In this document: positions 1-12,892 of the stretch, piece by piece | How the letters are laid out: each line of letters opens with the position of its first letter | How positions within the stretch are numbered: the first letter of the stretch is position 1 | Assembly: GCA_963969365.1 (NCBI GenBank) | Contig: OZ017747.1 | Span: forward strand, 1,116,001 to 1,180,000 | Length of the DNA: 64,000 nt | Reading direction: 5' to 3' | From: Asterochloris sp. CNOR1 | Taxonomy: Eukaryota > Chlorophyta > Trebouxiophyceae > Trebouxiales > Trebouxiaceae | The notes under the pieces: generated by a model | What the model was told of the DNA's origin: nothing | Databases searched by the model: none | The model's input: the letters and a program-made list of their open reading frames with translations, nothing else | Position numbers and translations under genes: made by a program

Positions 1-263
1 CACTGCGTCCGACGGCAGCCTGCATGCAGGGCAACTGCAGGCAAATGCAAGCAGTCGCAGACTTGGAATGGCAGAAGGGGAGGATGTGATAGCACCACAA
101 AACTGTGTTGCTCCTGTCTCTGGTGTTGCCGTTGGTGCAGCCTGCAAGCAAATCACTCCACCATCCAGCCACAGCCAGTGTGATGGAAACCACTACCAAG
201 GTAACTGTTGGCTGCAGAGCGCATGTCTGCTAGTTCCTGGCTGACCGCCAACAGAGCCCTCAC

Positions 264-3200
264 CGGCTGCTCAAGGCCTGGCAGGGCGGCAGGGGCAGGT
301 CTGAGATGTCCTCGCCGCCGATGGCCTGGGCTGTGGAAGAAGGGGTGGATGTGGTGTCCACTAGGTAGTGAATCTGCAGCGCACAGGGCCAGAGTTTGCC
401 ACAGCCCCACCTGCTGAGACACGTCTAGCAACATATGCTTCTTGTGCATGTCTTGGCAGATTGGATATTTCAGCTAAGCACAGCTTGGGCTGCAGGCAAT
501 CCCTGGCCTGTCACAAACTTGCCAGCGCACATGCTCCTTGTTCACTTGCCTCAGCTGTGCACAGCCTGCTCGGCCCGCTGCGCATCAGGGGCCCCTCACG
601 CCTCTCAGCTGAAGGCACCAGGAAGCTAAACAAGCAGGCTGTGCTGCCAGGCTGCACCGTCAGGGGCAGCAGGCTCCTGGTGATCTGCTGCGGCTGCAAG
701 CGGTAGCCCTGCTGGGGAGCCAGGTCGAGAGCCCGGACTTGAGCTGGCCAGTGCAAGTTGCTGGTGAGGGAGATGTGGATGCCCACCCGTCGATCGGGCA
801 GCTCCTGTGCTGAAACATGTATTCTGCGGGCACAGCAGGGTAAGGGTAGCTGAACCATAGCTGAGCATAGTGTTGCACATCACCACGCATGGCAGCCTAG
901 AGGCTTGGCAGGCCATGTAGGATGCACCCAATGCGACTACCCATCAGCAGGGCCCGCTCTTGCTGTGATGACAGCAACACCAAGCCTGCAAAGCTGCTTG
1001 CATCATGCTGGAGCAGCCACCGGCCATGCACAAGCCACACGTCCCAGTCTGAGGTGCAACCCTGACAAGATCTGCCACAGCCTGCCCACCTGAAGGGAGG
1101 GGACACCTGCACCACCAGGCGCGCTGCATGGGAACGGGGGCAGCCCTGCACATACTCCACCCCCACGTCTACATCGACAGAGCAGGCGCCCTGGGCTAAG
1201 TCGGCCAAGCCACCAGGGTCGTCCCCGCCTGCGCGCACTGGGCCCCTGGTGGCAGGGGCTGCTGCGCGCACCGCCTGGTGCGTCCGCGGGAATGCGCCTG
1301 CAGGATACAGAGTGGGGAGCTGGGCAGAGCTGACTCACTGGCAGGAATGAGGCTGGCTGCAGAGTGCACATGTTGCAGAAGCAGCAGGTGTGCTGCATGT
1401 TGCTGCAGGGAGGTGCAGCTGGCAGCAGCGGCCTGCTTGGATGCGAGTGATACTCTGGCAAGTATGTCGGTGGCTTCTGCACTTCCCCAGCCAGAGAACT
1501 CATGCCAAGTGGACCCCCACCTGGCTGCACGGGCAGCCACAGCACACAAGCCGCCTCCGCAGCCCACTCTGGCAGGTTAGGCTTGTGCGTCTGCAGCGCG
1601 GTCCAGGCCGCGCGGCCACTGGTGCTGGCCTCTGCAGTTCCGTCCCGCCCGGTTGCAGCCTCCTCCAATGCACCGCCGCCAGCTCCCACAGAGGGTGAAG
1701 CTGCGCCTGACACAGCAGGCTCCTGGCTGCGCGCAGCAGGGGCCGCCCGGCCAGGCAGCGCCCCGGAGTCTTGCAATGGCACAGCCAGCGCCCTGTCTGG
1801 CTGAAGCAGCTCCAAGCTGAGCCCCTGAGCTCGCGCAGAGGCGAAGACAACAGCGCCTCCTGCCTGCGCGGCCCGGGCCGCGGGTGTCACGTGCACGACT
1901 GTATCGTACAGCGCGTCGTGCTGGGGGCGCACCAGTAGCCCTAGCCACTGCTCCACCCCCGCAATCAGGGTGCCCTGCAGCCGAGCTCAGACGACTCGAT
2001 GGTCAGAGCCCAACACACAAGGCTGTCTGGCGGCGTCACCTTGGCGTTGTTGCCACCTGTACTTTAGCTGCCTCCTGCTACAGACGTCTTGCTTGAAGCT
2101 CGCAACATGCACTCCACAGGCAATCGAGACTTGGCACTCTGCACCAGGAACAGGAGGCCAGCAAGAGTCAGCATGCCCCACCTGAAGGGCCACTGCGCAC
2201 ACAGACAGGCGCGGGCGGCATGGGTGCACGTTGAGCATGACCATCTCCTCCAGCCGCTCCCCGTCCAGGGAAACCTCCAGCAAGGCAGCAGAGAGGCAGT
2301 CAGACAGCCTACAGCCAGCAAGATGCTGACGAGGGTGCTCATCGGTCCGCCATGCTCTGCTGGCTGCTCACCTTGCAGCTTGTAAGCACCAAACAGCAAA
2401 CACAGACAAGCGCCATCACAATGCCTTGCATCGAGAGGGAGGGGCACGACTGAAACCTGTTCTGCATGCCAGACATCCTGTTCCAGGTTGAGGCGCTTTT
2501 GCAGTTCCTGTCATGGCACTGCAGTGCTACGCCCCAGTCCTGCTGAGCACAGCCTTACCTGCCACAACATTGCCGCCTGCTTGGCACTGCCTCTGTCAGT
2601 GCAGGCAATGCATGCAGTGGCTGGCGTCAACATCGCAAACAGCATGGATCTCACCCACGCAAGGGTAGCAGCCCGGTTGCGCCGACCCTGCTTCTGTCAG
2701 TGCAGGAGGCGCACGCAGTGGCATGTACAGCACGGCCACAGCATCTCTCAAGGGTAGCCGGCTGCTCGCGTTGACCTCGGCTTCTGTCAGCGCAGGAGGT
2801 GCTTGCAATGGCAGGGCATGTACAGCATGGGCACATCACAGAGATCACCTGCCCTAGGGTGGCTGCTCGTTTGGCCCTAAGCTCTGCCTCTGTCAGTGCC
2901 GGAGGCGCATGCAGTGGCTGAGCAGGCGGCTGAGCACTGCTCAGCCAGGCTGCAGGGGATGCGGGCAGGTGTAGGCGCAGCTGCCGCAGCCGCATGTCCA
3001 GGTGCTTCAGAATGTACAAGCCATGGCGCTGTGGCAGAACCTGCAGGGCAGCACATGGCTTGTGGGCTGCTCAGCCAGCGGCAGGCAAAGCGTGCAGGCT
3101 ACCTTGCAGCAGCAACACGCTGCGCAGCCTGCCAGCTACTGCTATGAGTGAGCTGCTAGCATGGAGTTTGCACACATGGCCTTACAGGCAGATGCGCCTA

Positions 3201-6200
3201 ATTTGGGCCAGGGCAGCTACCTGGAAGGCTACCAGGTTCCACCCTGGCTGCAGCGTCACAGTCAAGTCCATGGCCGCCATGAGCAGCGCGGGGCTGTTGG
3301 CCTCCTGCACATTGCTCTGGCGCGGCTCTAGAACGCGCTGGCCAGGGCTGCTGCTGCTGCTGCCCTGCGGTTGACGCAGGCAGGGCATGCAGACCAGCTG
3401 CTCCGTCTCCTGCCACTGAGTACCAAATTTGGCATCCTCAGTGCTCAGAGAGCCTGAGTAACGCTGCTTCAGAGAGGTGGGCCCCAGCAAGCCATCAGAG
3501 CCCTGCACCAGGTTGCGCAAGTCATCACTTCCAAAGCAGACCAGCCTCCCTGAGAAGCAGTGCCTCAAACAGGAAGGCCCTGTGCCGCCGGCAGAGCTCT
3601 ACACCAGGACGCGCAGGTTGGAGAATGCAGACCATAAGCTGAAGGGATGACACACCCTTACCAAGGACATGAGCCCTGTCATGCCATCAGTGCCTTGCAG
3701 CAGCCATGACTCAGCTATGGCAATGAGCAGACTGCAGCAGCACTGAGCGCCCCCTGCCACATCCGCAGAATCAAGTGCTAGTCGTGCAGGCCACAAGCAA
3801 GACTTGTGCGCGCTGCAGCTTGAAGCCAGACAGCACGAACGAGATCCAGAGCAGCACTCAGGCAGCTTCTGTCAAAGCATCATCCGCCACCTGGGAGTCG
3901 TCAAGGGCGCCACCAAACCCTCGGCTCATGCGTTGAGTGCGCAGGTGCATGCTGCCGCCCGCCGAGGTCAGCCCAGCGGGGGCTGCCGCCGCCTTGGGGG
4001 AGTAGGCCACAGCCACGTCCTGCAGCAACGCCAGCACCAGACGCACACTGCCCAATGCCACGGGCTGGGGCAGGGCGCTGTGAACCTCCACCACGACCTC
4101 CACTGCATCCCCCACACAGACTTGGAGCGCCCCTGGAGGTGAGCCTTTCCAGTTGACCGCTGAGGGGTGTACAGAACCGGACACCGCTGGCCCGCCTAGT
4201 TCTGCTGCTCCTGCAGCCAGCCCTGCTTGAGAGCCAGCAGCGCTGGTGCTGTTGCTCTTGCCAGGGCAGATGGGGTGGCTGGGCAGCAGGGTGGGCAGCC
4301 CGTCCTCGCCCACCAGCCCAGCGAATTTGCTGTAGTGTCCAGCCGGGGGCCGCAGCTGCAGCATGCCCAGTGCGAGGGCAAACTCAGCAGGCGCAGATGT
4401 GTCCTGCAACACAGCCGAAAGGTGCACAGGGCCCCCTACGGCAGCTGCCCGCAGCAGCTCTGCCTGGACAGTCTCCTTGGTGCGCTGGGGCAGCGAGCCT
4501 GCTGGCAGGGACAGCAGCTGGATGCAGGTGTAGGCGAGAGCAACCTGCACAAACACAGCGCAGCTTCAGCATTTGTGTCCAGCTAGGCGCATTGTTCTGC
4601 AGACAAGACTCAACATGCTGCAAAGCTGCCTCTGCCCCAGAAGCAGGGCTGCATGTCATGAACACCATGCAGCCCTGCAGCACAGCTCTGAGAGTATAGT
4701 GCAGAATAGCGTCTTGCTGTGGTGCGGTGCTGTCAGTCTGGCTGCCACGTCAAGCTTGCAACCTGTCAGCACATGTCTGGCAAAGTACAATTTCAATAGC
4801 TTCTGCTCATACTGCAGAAGACCTGGGCAGCCATAGACACCAGAACATGAGTGTGTCACAGCACGCCGCACTCCACAATGAAACCCCACAGCTTTTGACC
4901 GCTTCTGCTCGCCCTCAGGTGCATGGGCAGAAAACCACGTGTACAGCGATTCTCTACGACAAAAGACCTAGCTTGGACAGCCACTGCTCGCACTCAAATG
5001 CTTGGGCAGCAGTACGGCCCAATGCGATGTGTGCAGCAGCGTGCAGCATGTTCCAGGTGTAGAGCCCACCTCAGACAGCATCTGCTCGCACTTCAGAAGC
5101 CTGGGCAGCACCAAGGCTGCCAGCGCCTTCCAGCCCTCCTTCAGGATGAGCCTGCACTGCCGCTCAATGACGACTGCAGCACGCGCATGCAGCCCACGGG
5201 CGATCAGTGCATCTGCCAGATCTGCCCTCATCAGCAGGCTGTTGCGCACCCTGCCGCATTGGCTGTAGCAGGTGGCCGAGGCGCCGCAGAGTTCCATCCA
5301 CAGCTCCTGCAGGGAAGTAGGCTGCAGTCGAGCCCGCAACACAAGGTGTTCAAACCGGCTGCAGCAGTCAGCAATGTCCGCGCAGAGCTCCATCCAGATA
5401 AACTTGCAGGCAGGCAGGCTGCAATCGCGCCAGCGCCACTTGAGGTCCCACACTGGCTTTAGCAGGGGACTGAGGGACTGCGGAGCGCCATCCAAAGCTC
5501 CAACAGGGAGGAATGCCACAGTTGAGCCAGCATCACATAAGTCAACACACTGGCTGTGGCGTTCAGCTATCCACTGCTGAAGCCCTTGCAGCGCTTCAGC
5601 AGGAAGGCTGGCCCTAGCCTGACACACACCATCTGCACCAAACCTGCCTTTAACCAATTCAGGAAATGCAACACTCTTTCATGTCCCTGTCCTGTAGATC
5701 TGCGCAGAAGCCGCCAGATAAGAGCTGGTCTGCACCACCAAGACACACAAACCAACAGTGCATCAGGACCATTTGCAAGGCATCTCTCACAAAGTATTGC
5801 GCAGGCAAGGTGCCCCACCTGAAACAGCGGCTGGGAGCTCAGCGACAGCTTCAGCCTCCAGTCTGACAGCCACTTGGGGGCCTCTCGCAGGGAGGCAGCT
5901 CCCGACGAGGCCTGGCTCCCGGCTGAGGGAGTTTCCGGCGCCTCTGCAGCCCCACACAGCCCTGTCAGCTCCCCTCCACCAGGAGGCAGCAGTCTCATGT
6001 GCCTTGTCAGTCAAGCTGCATGGCTGACACAGACATGGCTGCCCAGGTGCTGAGGAGGCAACAGGCAACCCCGCCGCTGCCATGCTAATAGCATCAGGCT
6101 GGCACCTGATGGCTTATTTGGGTTGGACAGGGGCCTGCCCACAGCCATGACAGCAGCACGGGCACTGCGAGGGGTGGCAGGCTCATCAGGGTCTGTCAGC

Positions 6201-9200
6201 TCCCTGCCTGCTGCGCTCAGGACCCTGATGGGCCTCAGCGACCCCAGACTGGGCAGCCCTGCACAGGGAATGCCAGCTCGTGAGTACCGAAGCTTGCTCA
6301 AGGATAGCTCTGCACGTACATCCACAGAGTCCCTGCAATGTAAAAGTGGCAACAACCTTACGCTGATGCTGCTGCCCACTCCCTGGTGCTCTCCATGTGC
6401 AGGGGTTTTTAGACCCCAAATGAGCATGCCTGATCTGCTGCACACATTGCAGCACTCCTGCTTCAAGCTGCAGGTGTGATGCGATTCTGCGAGGAGATGC
6501 ACTTCCGCACAGCTAGTCTACTGCAGAAGCTACAGCAGGGCCCAGAGCAGAAAGTCAGCAGGCTCCACAGAGGCCAGCTGGATTGCCTGACCTGATGGCC
6601 CATTGTCTGCTGCAGGCATCACAGGCACCGCATCTGCACTTGAGTGCCAAGAAGCCATGCCTCTCTCCATCGGGCCCATGTGGCTCCCATTGGCCTCAGG
6701 TGGCTCCTCTGTGCCCCTCTGCTGGTGTAGCTCAGACGCCTCCTCCTGTTGCTGGGCTATGGACTCTGCCAGCCCCATGTTGGAGTAGTCAGCAGAGGTG
6801 CGGCTGGCTAGCCTGCCAGTGCCCGTGCTGCTGCTGAAACTGTCGCCTGCAGGGCAAGCATGAAGGGCTTCATTCCAGGTTGACGTCAAGGGTACTGCCT
6901 GCTGACGTCTGTCCTGCTGGCAAAGCTGTGGCCCAAAGTCAGGCATGCAAAACGGCTCAACAAGCAGGCAATTGGTGATGGAAATGTTCAGCCTGCGATG
7001 CCTATGTTGCTGCCAGATGATGTCTCCCACAGACAGAGCTGGCTGAGGTACCACAGAGGCCATCTGCATGAGCCCCTCTGCACTGAGATGCACCGACCCA
7101 GCATGCACAGCAATGGGGCCAGCGCGTTTGACCCCCCCCACCTGCAGCCGAGGTTGCACTGTCATCACCAGTAGTGGCCCGCGCTACAGGCTGGCTGGAG
7201 GCAGAGTCCGTGCGCGCTGTGAAAGCTGGCGTGGTGGGCGCCGCCTCAGTGCGCATCTGCTCGGTGGCAAAGCGGCTCAGCTTCTTGGGGGTGGTGGTGT
7301 GGGTGAGGCGTGCAGTGGGTGTGCTGGCAGAGCTGCTGCCCTGACCTGCTGATGCTTGCTGGGAGGCATCCTGCAGCAGCAGAGGCAAGCCATTTTCCAT
7401 ATACGAGCAGAACTGCTTCAGACATGACAGAAACAGTGACAGAAGGGCAGCAGGTGCAGCTCAGTGCGTGCTGGTCTGGCTGATGGCCCTGCCTGCAGTT
7501 GGGTGGATTTGTCGTAACAAAGTGGCTGAACACAGACCCTGGCAGGCCACCCACCTGCTGCTCCTGCCTGCCCAGGGACTGCAGGAATTGCTGCTGCTCT
7601 GGGGAGGGAGGGGTGTCCTGGGATGTTGGGGTGAGCTGGGCGGGCGTCAGCAGCGCCTGCCCTGCCGCAGTGCCCCTGCTGCGCACACTCATTGGGGAGG
7701 CACCCTGCACACAGGACTGGAGCTGGTCAAGCTCTGCTGCTGGTCAATCCTCTGCAGGCAGCGGATCTCAAGCCTGCCAGCCACATATTGGCCTGTATCC
7801 ACAATTCGGATTCCATGGCTCGCAGGCAGAACTTGCCGACACCCCTGCCGAGCCATATCCCAACCATCAGGCTGCTCTCCAGAATATTTTGGCAGTGATT
7901 TTGAAGCTTATAGACGCCAGGCCAGGTTGCATCAAGGTACTTACGTGCTGCCGCATGTGTGAGGTGGTCAGGTGGGCCTCCATCTGCAGGGTGGCTGCCA
8001 TCTGCATCAGCTCCAGGCGAGCAGCCGCATACAGGTGCCCCAGCACACAGTGATAGGCACGCAGGGACGCTGACGGCCCCTCTCCCCCCCGCGCCGGCCG
8101 CCTGCCAGGGCTCAGATTCTGCAGCGGGCACACACTTGTGGTGAGAATCTTTGCACCACTGTGGGAATATCTGGGCATGCAGAGCAAAGGCACGCTGGCA
8201 AAGCTCTGCCCATTGAAGACAGATGCCCTCTGCAGACAGATGCACAACTATGCAGCATGCCTTCTGCAATCTGCCTCCAAACAGGGAACAGGCTGGACTG
8301 CCAAAGCCAGGTCTACAGGTCAGAGGCTCTGTTGACATGGCTTGCCAGGCTGCAGGGCCACGATGGCCGCTGTGTCTCCACATGATGAGCTATTGTGGCC
8401 AGGCAGTCCACCGGGTAGGCCACTTGATACCCTGGCAAACTGCTTTCACTCAGCAGCACAGCCAGAGCACAGCCCCACATGCCTGGTCTGTCTCCACGAG
8501 ATCATCATCGTGGCCTGACACCCCAAGGTCCCAGTCCACTTCCATGTGCAGCTCTGTGGGCGGGGGCACAGCTGTGCTACCCAGCGTAGCTGCTGTGCTG
8601 GCAGCGCTGCCAGGCGGCGTGCTGATGTGGGCAATCATGCCTGCACCCATTGTACGCATCTGATGCATGGCTGCAACAGCGCACTTGCAGGCTCATGCTG
8701 AGGGAAATGCAACTCGACTGCACAGCTTGACTGCACAGCGATGAAGTTTGCAAAAGTCTGGTGCTGCACAAAGTGATGCGCACAGTAAGGACAAGCAGCT
8801 TCCTAGCGTGCAGATCGACAAGATGTCACGGTGTGGATGTGCCCGACGCTGCCCTTGGCCACCTTGCTGCTCCAACCCGGTGAAGTTGTTTTTATTGATC
8901 TTCAGGCGCTTGAGAGACAGCTGCCCAGCCAGGTCAGCTCCCACGTCTGCAGTGCGACGTTTGCTGGGGGTCTGGACGTCATTGCCGCCCTCTGAGCCAC
9001 CTTGCTCCGAATCAGTGCCCTGCACACACGCCGAATTCACGTGAGCAAGATCAGTGCAACTGAAGGGCCCATGATGCAGTACCTAAAGGGTCCGCAATGA
9101 CCGGCACACTCACTGTACATGGTATCATAGGTCTGGGCAAATGGGTGGCGGCAGCACAATCTGCACTCTGAAATGGCAGCTCTGCTTGCCTGTGCTGCCA

Positions 9201-12200
9201 GAGTGGAGGCACTGTGCGACCTAGTCATGCCCCTGGAGGTGTCAGCAAGCCTCTGTGACTCTCGGGCCAGCGACTGCGTGCGCCTGCAGCCAACTTACAG
9301 GTCGTCAGGCCTCCCTGATGGTAGGCCTGACTGCGGGGGAGGGCATCAACCATCAACAGTGCTGAAAATGCCATTCCAGCTGTGATTGACCAGCAATGGG
9401 TTGACTGGGCAAGCATTGCAGGACTCAGGCTGATCATATAAATCCAAGCTGCTTGCAGATGCCCTGCCCAGGATAGCCATGTGCACCATGAAGTAAGTGG
9501 CTGCAGCTCCAACAATGATGCCCACCTGTGTCCACTGGTAGGCTGTGACCTGGACTCCCCGGTTGCTGGCGGCGCCTTGGTGTCAGAGACTCCCATCAGC
9601 CGCGCAGTGGTGCTGGCCAGGGAGGTGCAGGCTGAGAAGGTCCAGGCCTCCCTGAACAGAGGCGGCAGGGCGCCCAGGGACACCTGGTGGCTGAGCAGCT
9701 CCGCAAAAGTCTGTACAAATTTCAGGCCGCGCTCCGCCACCTGCAACCAGGCCCAGGCAGGCAGGTCAGCACTGGGCAGCACGAGGTGTATCTACGCTGC
9801 AGGCTGGCCTGTACTGTCAGGTATTGGTGCTGCTGGCCGGCTCAGGCATGATTGCAATATTGGATCCGCCTGGGCTCCGCAGATACCCCTGAAGGCTGCC
9901 CAGGTGCAGCAGCATAGGCACGCCAGGCAGCACTGCCACGCCAGAAGGCTGGCTTGCTGAGGCATCTTTGACAGGGCCCTGGACACTTCTGCAAATGCCT
10001 GCGCACCTCTGCAGGTCTGCCCAGCTTCAGTAGCACCCTAGCCTGGCAGGCAAAGAGGTACTGCCTGAAACTGAACTCGGCCACGCCTGCACCCCGCATG
10101 ACTGAGCGCCGCGTCTCCCGCCATGAGGCCTTCAGGATCTGGGCAGCATCGTCGCCGTCATTGCTGCCACCTGCACGGCAGAGTGAATTGGGCATCAGGC
10201 CTCAAGACAGATTGAGGAGGCGGCCAGCATTGATGGCAGTGATGCTGCCACCTGAAGGGCACCATTTGGCCTGGCGCTGGCTGATGGATGTATGAGTGGG
10301 CATGCACATTGATACTGCCACCTGCACAGCAGACAGGGTGCTGACCAGTTTTACTGATGCCAGCAATCTGCCGAAATGAGCCTGAGGCCAATGAGGGGCA
10401 CGCTTGAGTGCTCTTCTGGACTCAGCAAGGCCCTGACATCTGGTTACTTGGGTGCCATAGTCCCCATCACACTGTAGCCAACTCCCCTCACCCCACAATC
10501 AGCAGCCTGCGCCACCTCCTACAAAGGTGAGACAAGTCAGACTTGCGGCCTCCCAGGGGGTTCCCCCTACCGGCGGCCGAAGGCAGTCGGATTCTAGCTC
10601 AGGGTTTTTCACATCCTGGCCATCGGGGGTTGTATGATGACTGCTCAGCAGCCGTGAGCCTCTGAAATGCATACCAGGGCCGCACCCTCCCTCCATATAC
10701 AGTTGGCAGTTTGGGCCTCATACGTCCAAGTGATGCCATCCCAGAGCAGGCAAGCCCACCAAATTCCTGCCCGCCCAGTGCTCCTCCCTCCACCAGTGCC
10801 TCCAGGTAGCAGGCCTCCAGCTCAAAGTACTCCCGCAGGGCGTCCTCGAGCAGCCCCGCAGCCTCCATCATGATGGCCAGGCTGTCCTTGACGCCGTACA
10901 GGTCCCGGAAGGACCACCCTGGGCGCAGACGAGAGTCCATCAGCTTCCGCACCTGGCAGGCAGCAGCGTGGGGCCACTGAGACAGCTGAGCAGCTGCAGG
11001 GCAGGTTCCACCTGATGCAGCTGACAGATGTGGGCCATCGAGCAGCTGAGGCACAAGAGTGAGCGCCTGGTGCGGTAGGCAGCAGTCTGTTCATGATCCA
11101 GCTGAGATGCAGGGGCCCCAGCCAGAGGTCCCACGGCATTTGTCACCATGTATCGAGCCCCACACAGACAGGGTGCAGGGTGCTATGTACCATCGCAGGC
11201 CCGGCCCCTGCTCAAATGCTGGAAGCATGCTGCAACCTTCAAGTTGGCTGCTCAGAAGCGTGCAGGGACGTCTGTTCCAGCATGCACACCTCCTCTTCAT
11301 AGGCTCCCTGCCTGGCCTCATAGCTGGCTTTCACAGCATCCTTCAAGAAACGCTCCAAGTCCTCGAGTCCAGCAATGGAGCCGCGGCCGCCTGGAGGCAG
11401 GTCCAGCCGCACACAGCGCTCCCGCCGCCGTGTGTTGAAGTCGTGGCGTAGCGCCTCAAAGACCTGCACACAGCAGCCGCTGCTGCAAGATGAACGGTGG
11501 TGCCCACCTGCACAGCAGCGCTGTCCAGCATGCTCTGCCTTAACAGCAGCATGTGCGCCTCAGCAGGCAGCAAGGCTGCAGCTGCTGTGCACTGCTGGAC
11601 ATGGCAGCTGCCTTGGCCTGTCAAAGATAGCATGCTTGTCAGGCATGCACTGCTGGGAGGCGGCGCTGACTGACAGCACCTCACCTTGCGGGGTCCTTTG
11701 AGGAGCCCATCTGAGGGCGTTGCCTGCTTGACGTGGCACACCACCCACTCTGCTGGCCCCAGGGGGTCCTTCTCGCGCTCCAGCAGGGCCCTGAGCTGGC
11801 CCCGCAGTGTGCGCTTGTACTCATCAGGGTCATCGCAGGAGACCTGCAACATGACAGGCAGCATTGGCAACCAGCAGGAGTAACCGCACAGCCGGAAAAA
11901 GGTTATTCCACATGACACTGTCACAGGAGACCTGCACAGCATTGGCATGAAGAGGCAGCCTCACTGTCAAGAGGAAGCAGGCAACCTTCAGCACACTGAC
12001 GTTGACCATAAGCAGGCTGCATGCACTCACAGCCACTCCGCTCAGATGCTGCACTGTGCAGCCTGCTGTCAGCAGCAGTCTTGCAGTCGGCAGCATCGCT
12101 GCACCGCTGGCACTAGTGAGCCCGCAGCGCACCAAGGCCTGCAGGTGCCTCGAAGCCCAGGCCAGTCCTGCATCGAGCTCACCAAAAGCAGGTGAACATA

Positions 12201-12600
12201 TGGGTTGCGAAACCAATTCACTGGGCTGTGGGCATATGGCTTGATGCCCTCTAGTCTTGTGTCTGTGGATGGAAGGTACCTGCAGGGGCACAGCCCTGAA
12301 CTGAGCAACGCCAGCAGCTTAGCTGGGCCTGAGCACAGGAGCACGCTTACTGAATGGAGAGCTCTGGGATGGCAACAGCATTGCCAAACTTGTTGCGAAG
12401 GGTGATGTTGCGCAGGGGAAGCCTTGCTGTCAGAGCCTGCAGGGCACATGCAAGTGTGTATGTGGGTCTAAGCTCTGAGCAGGTGCAGTCAAGCTGCCAT
12501 GTTTGTGGATGAGGATGCCTACATCTGCCAACAAGGACCAAGTGCCAGAAATATCCTCCACTGCAACAACGAAACGTGCTCCAAAGTCTTCAAACTCCAT
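264..12600 (-). CDS. TRAPPC10: TRAPPC10/TRS130-like TRAPPII tethering complex subunit (3' end probably outside window)
   Basis: TRAPPC10/Trs130 is a TRAPPII subunit that works at the Golgi in Rab-GEF activation and vesicle tethering. The start is the ATG at 12600 (MEFEDFG..., then FVVAVEDISGTW, the family N-terminus). Phase-consistent exons: 12523-12600, 12351-12436, 12183-12279, 11685-11843, 11290-11463, 10724-10952 and 10007-10170. Further exons: from 9740, about 8863-9019, 7945-8118, 7142-7370, 6592-6846, about 6130-6340, about 5819-5960, 5070-5306, 3891-4544, 3221-3502, 2849-3040, 2182-2274, 1521-1974, 1090-1297 and 600-823. Landmarks in family order: EDALREYFELEACYLE, FSFRQYLFACQARVLLKL, LILKEGWKALAALVLP, EQWLGLLVRP and the C-terminal-region VSPPFR. 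Homologues continue past the last firm exon; pieces at about 403-483 and 264-373 could be further exons, but their phase is uncertain. Exons between 9740 and 5306 are less secure. Several introns carry degenerate copies of exon edges. Confidence 0.9.
2590..2918 (-). repeat. Four-copy, ~90-106 bp tandem copies of a TRAPPC10 exon end
   Basis: Copies begin near 2590, 2690, 2780 and 2886 on the plus strand and share a core like CTTCTGTCAGTGCAGGAGGC. The 2886 copy lies inside the coding exon 2849-3040 (peptide APPALTEAEL). The other three lie in the intron that follows it on the minus strand. Two of them also repeat the exon tail and donor surroundings: the exon's AAT LGQ|GTGATC region is echoed by a TACCCTTGCGTGG|GTGAGA stretch. 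Confidence 0.75.
3480..3715 (-). repeat. Three-copy, ~95 bp tandem copies of a TRAPPC10 exon start
   Basis: The real acceptor (exon 3221-3502) reads, on the plus strand, GCCATCAGAGCCCTGCACCA. Related copies sit near 3588 and 3679 (GCCATCAGTGCCTTGCAGCA), upstream of the exon in the transcript. The exon's first residues GSDGLLG have the degenerate counterpart GTDGMTG in the copy at about 3680. Spacing is 91-97 bp. Confidence 0.7.
4800..5115 (-). repeat. Four-copy, ~80-100 bp tandem copies of a TRAPPC10 exon end
   Basis: Plus-strand copies near 4803, 4902, 4983 and 5083 share TCTGCTCGCACT...GGGCAGC. The 5083 copy is the true 3' end of exon 5070-5306 (peptide LPRLLKCEQMLSE). The other three lie downstream in the intron. 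All four have diverged and only the exonic copy keeps frame. Confidence 0.72.
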
Positions 12601-12892
12601 GCGTGACACTACATGCCTGATCTGCAGCAATCAGACCCTCTCACTGCTGCTTGGCAGAAGTGTCTAGCTTGCACAAGTTGCTCATGAACACTTTGCAGAG
12701 CATGGATAATCACCTACCCCTGAAGAGTCCTGTCAGTGATTACAGTGGGCCAACAGACTTTACAAGGGCAGATCCAATATCGGGAGCTGTTCTGCCATGC
12801 CGGGCGTGCGACTTGTGGCTCAGTGGCACTTCACTTCTAGCATGGCAGACTGAGAACAGGCAGTGCACAATTAAATCAGGCCCCATTGCCTG

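Noticed and set aside
5356-5401. Segment reading FIWMELCADIADCC as an extra TRAPPC10 exon
   Set aside because: It looks like a decayed copy of the true exon start at 5306; no acceptor/donor pair keeps frame with both neighbours. cDNA would decide.
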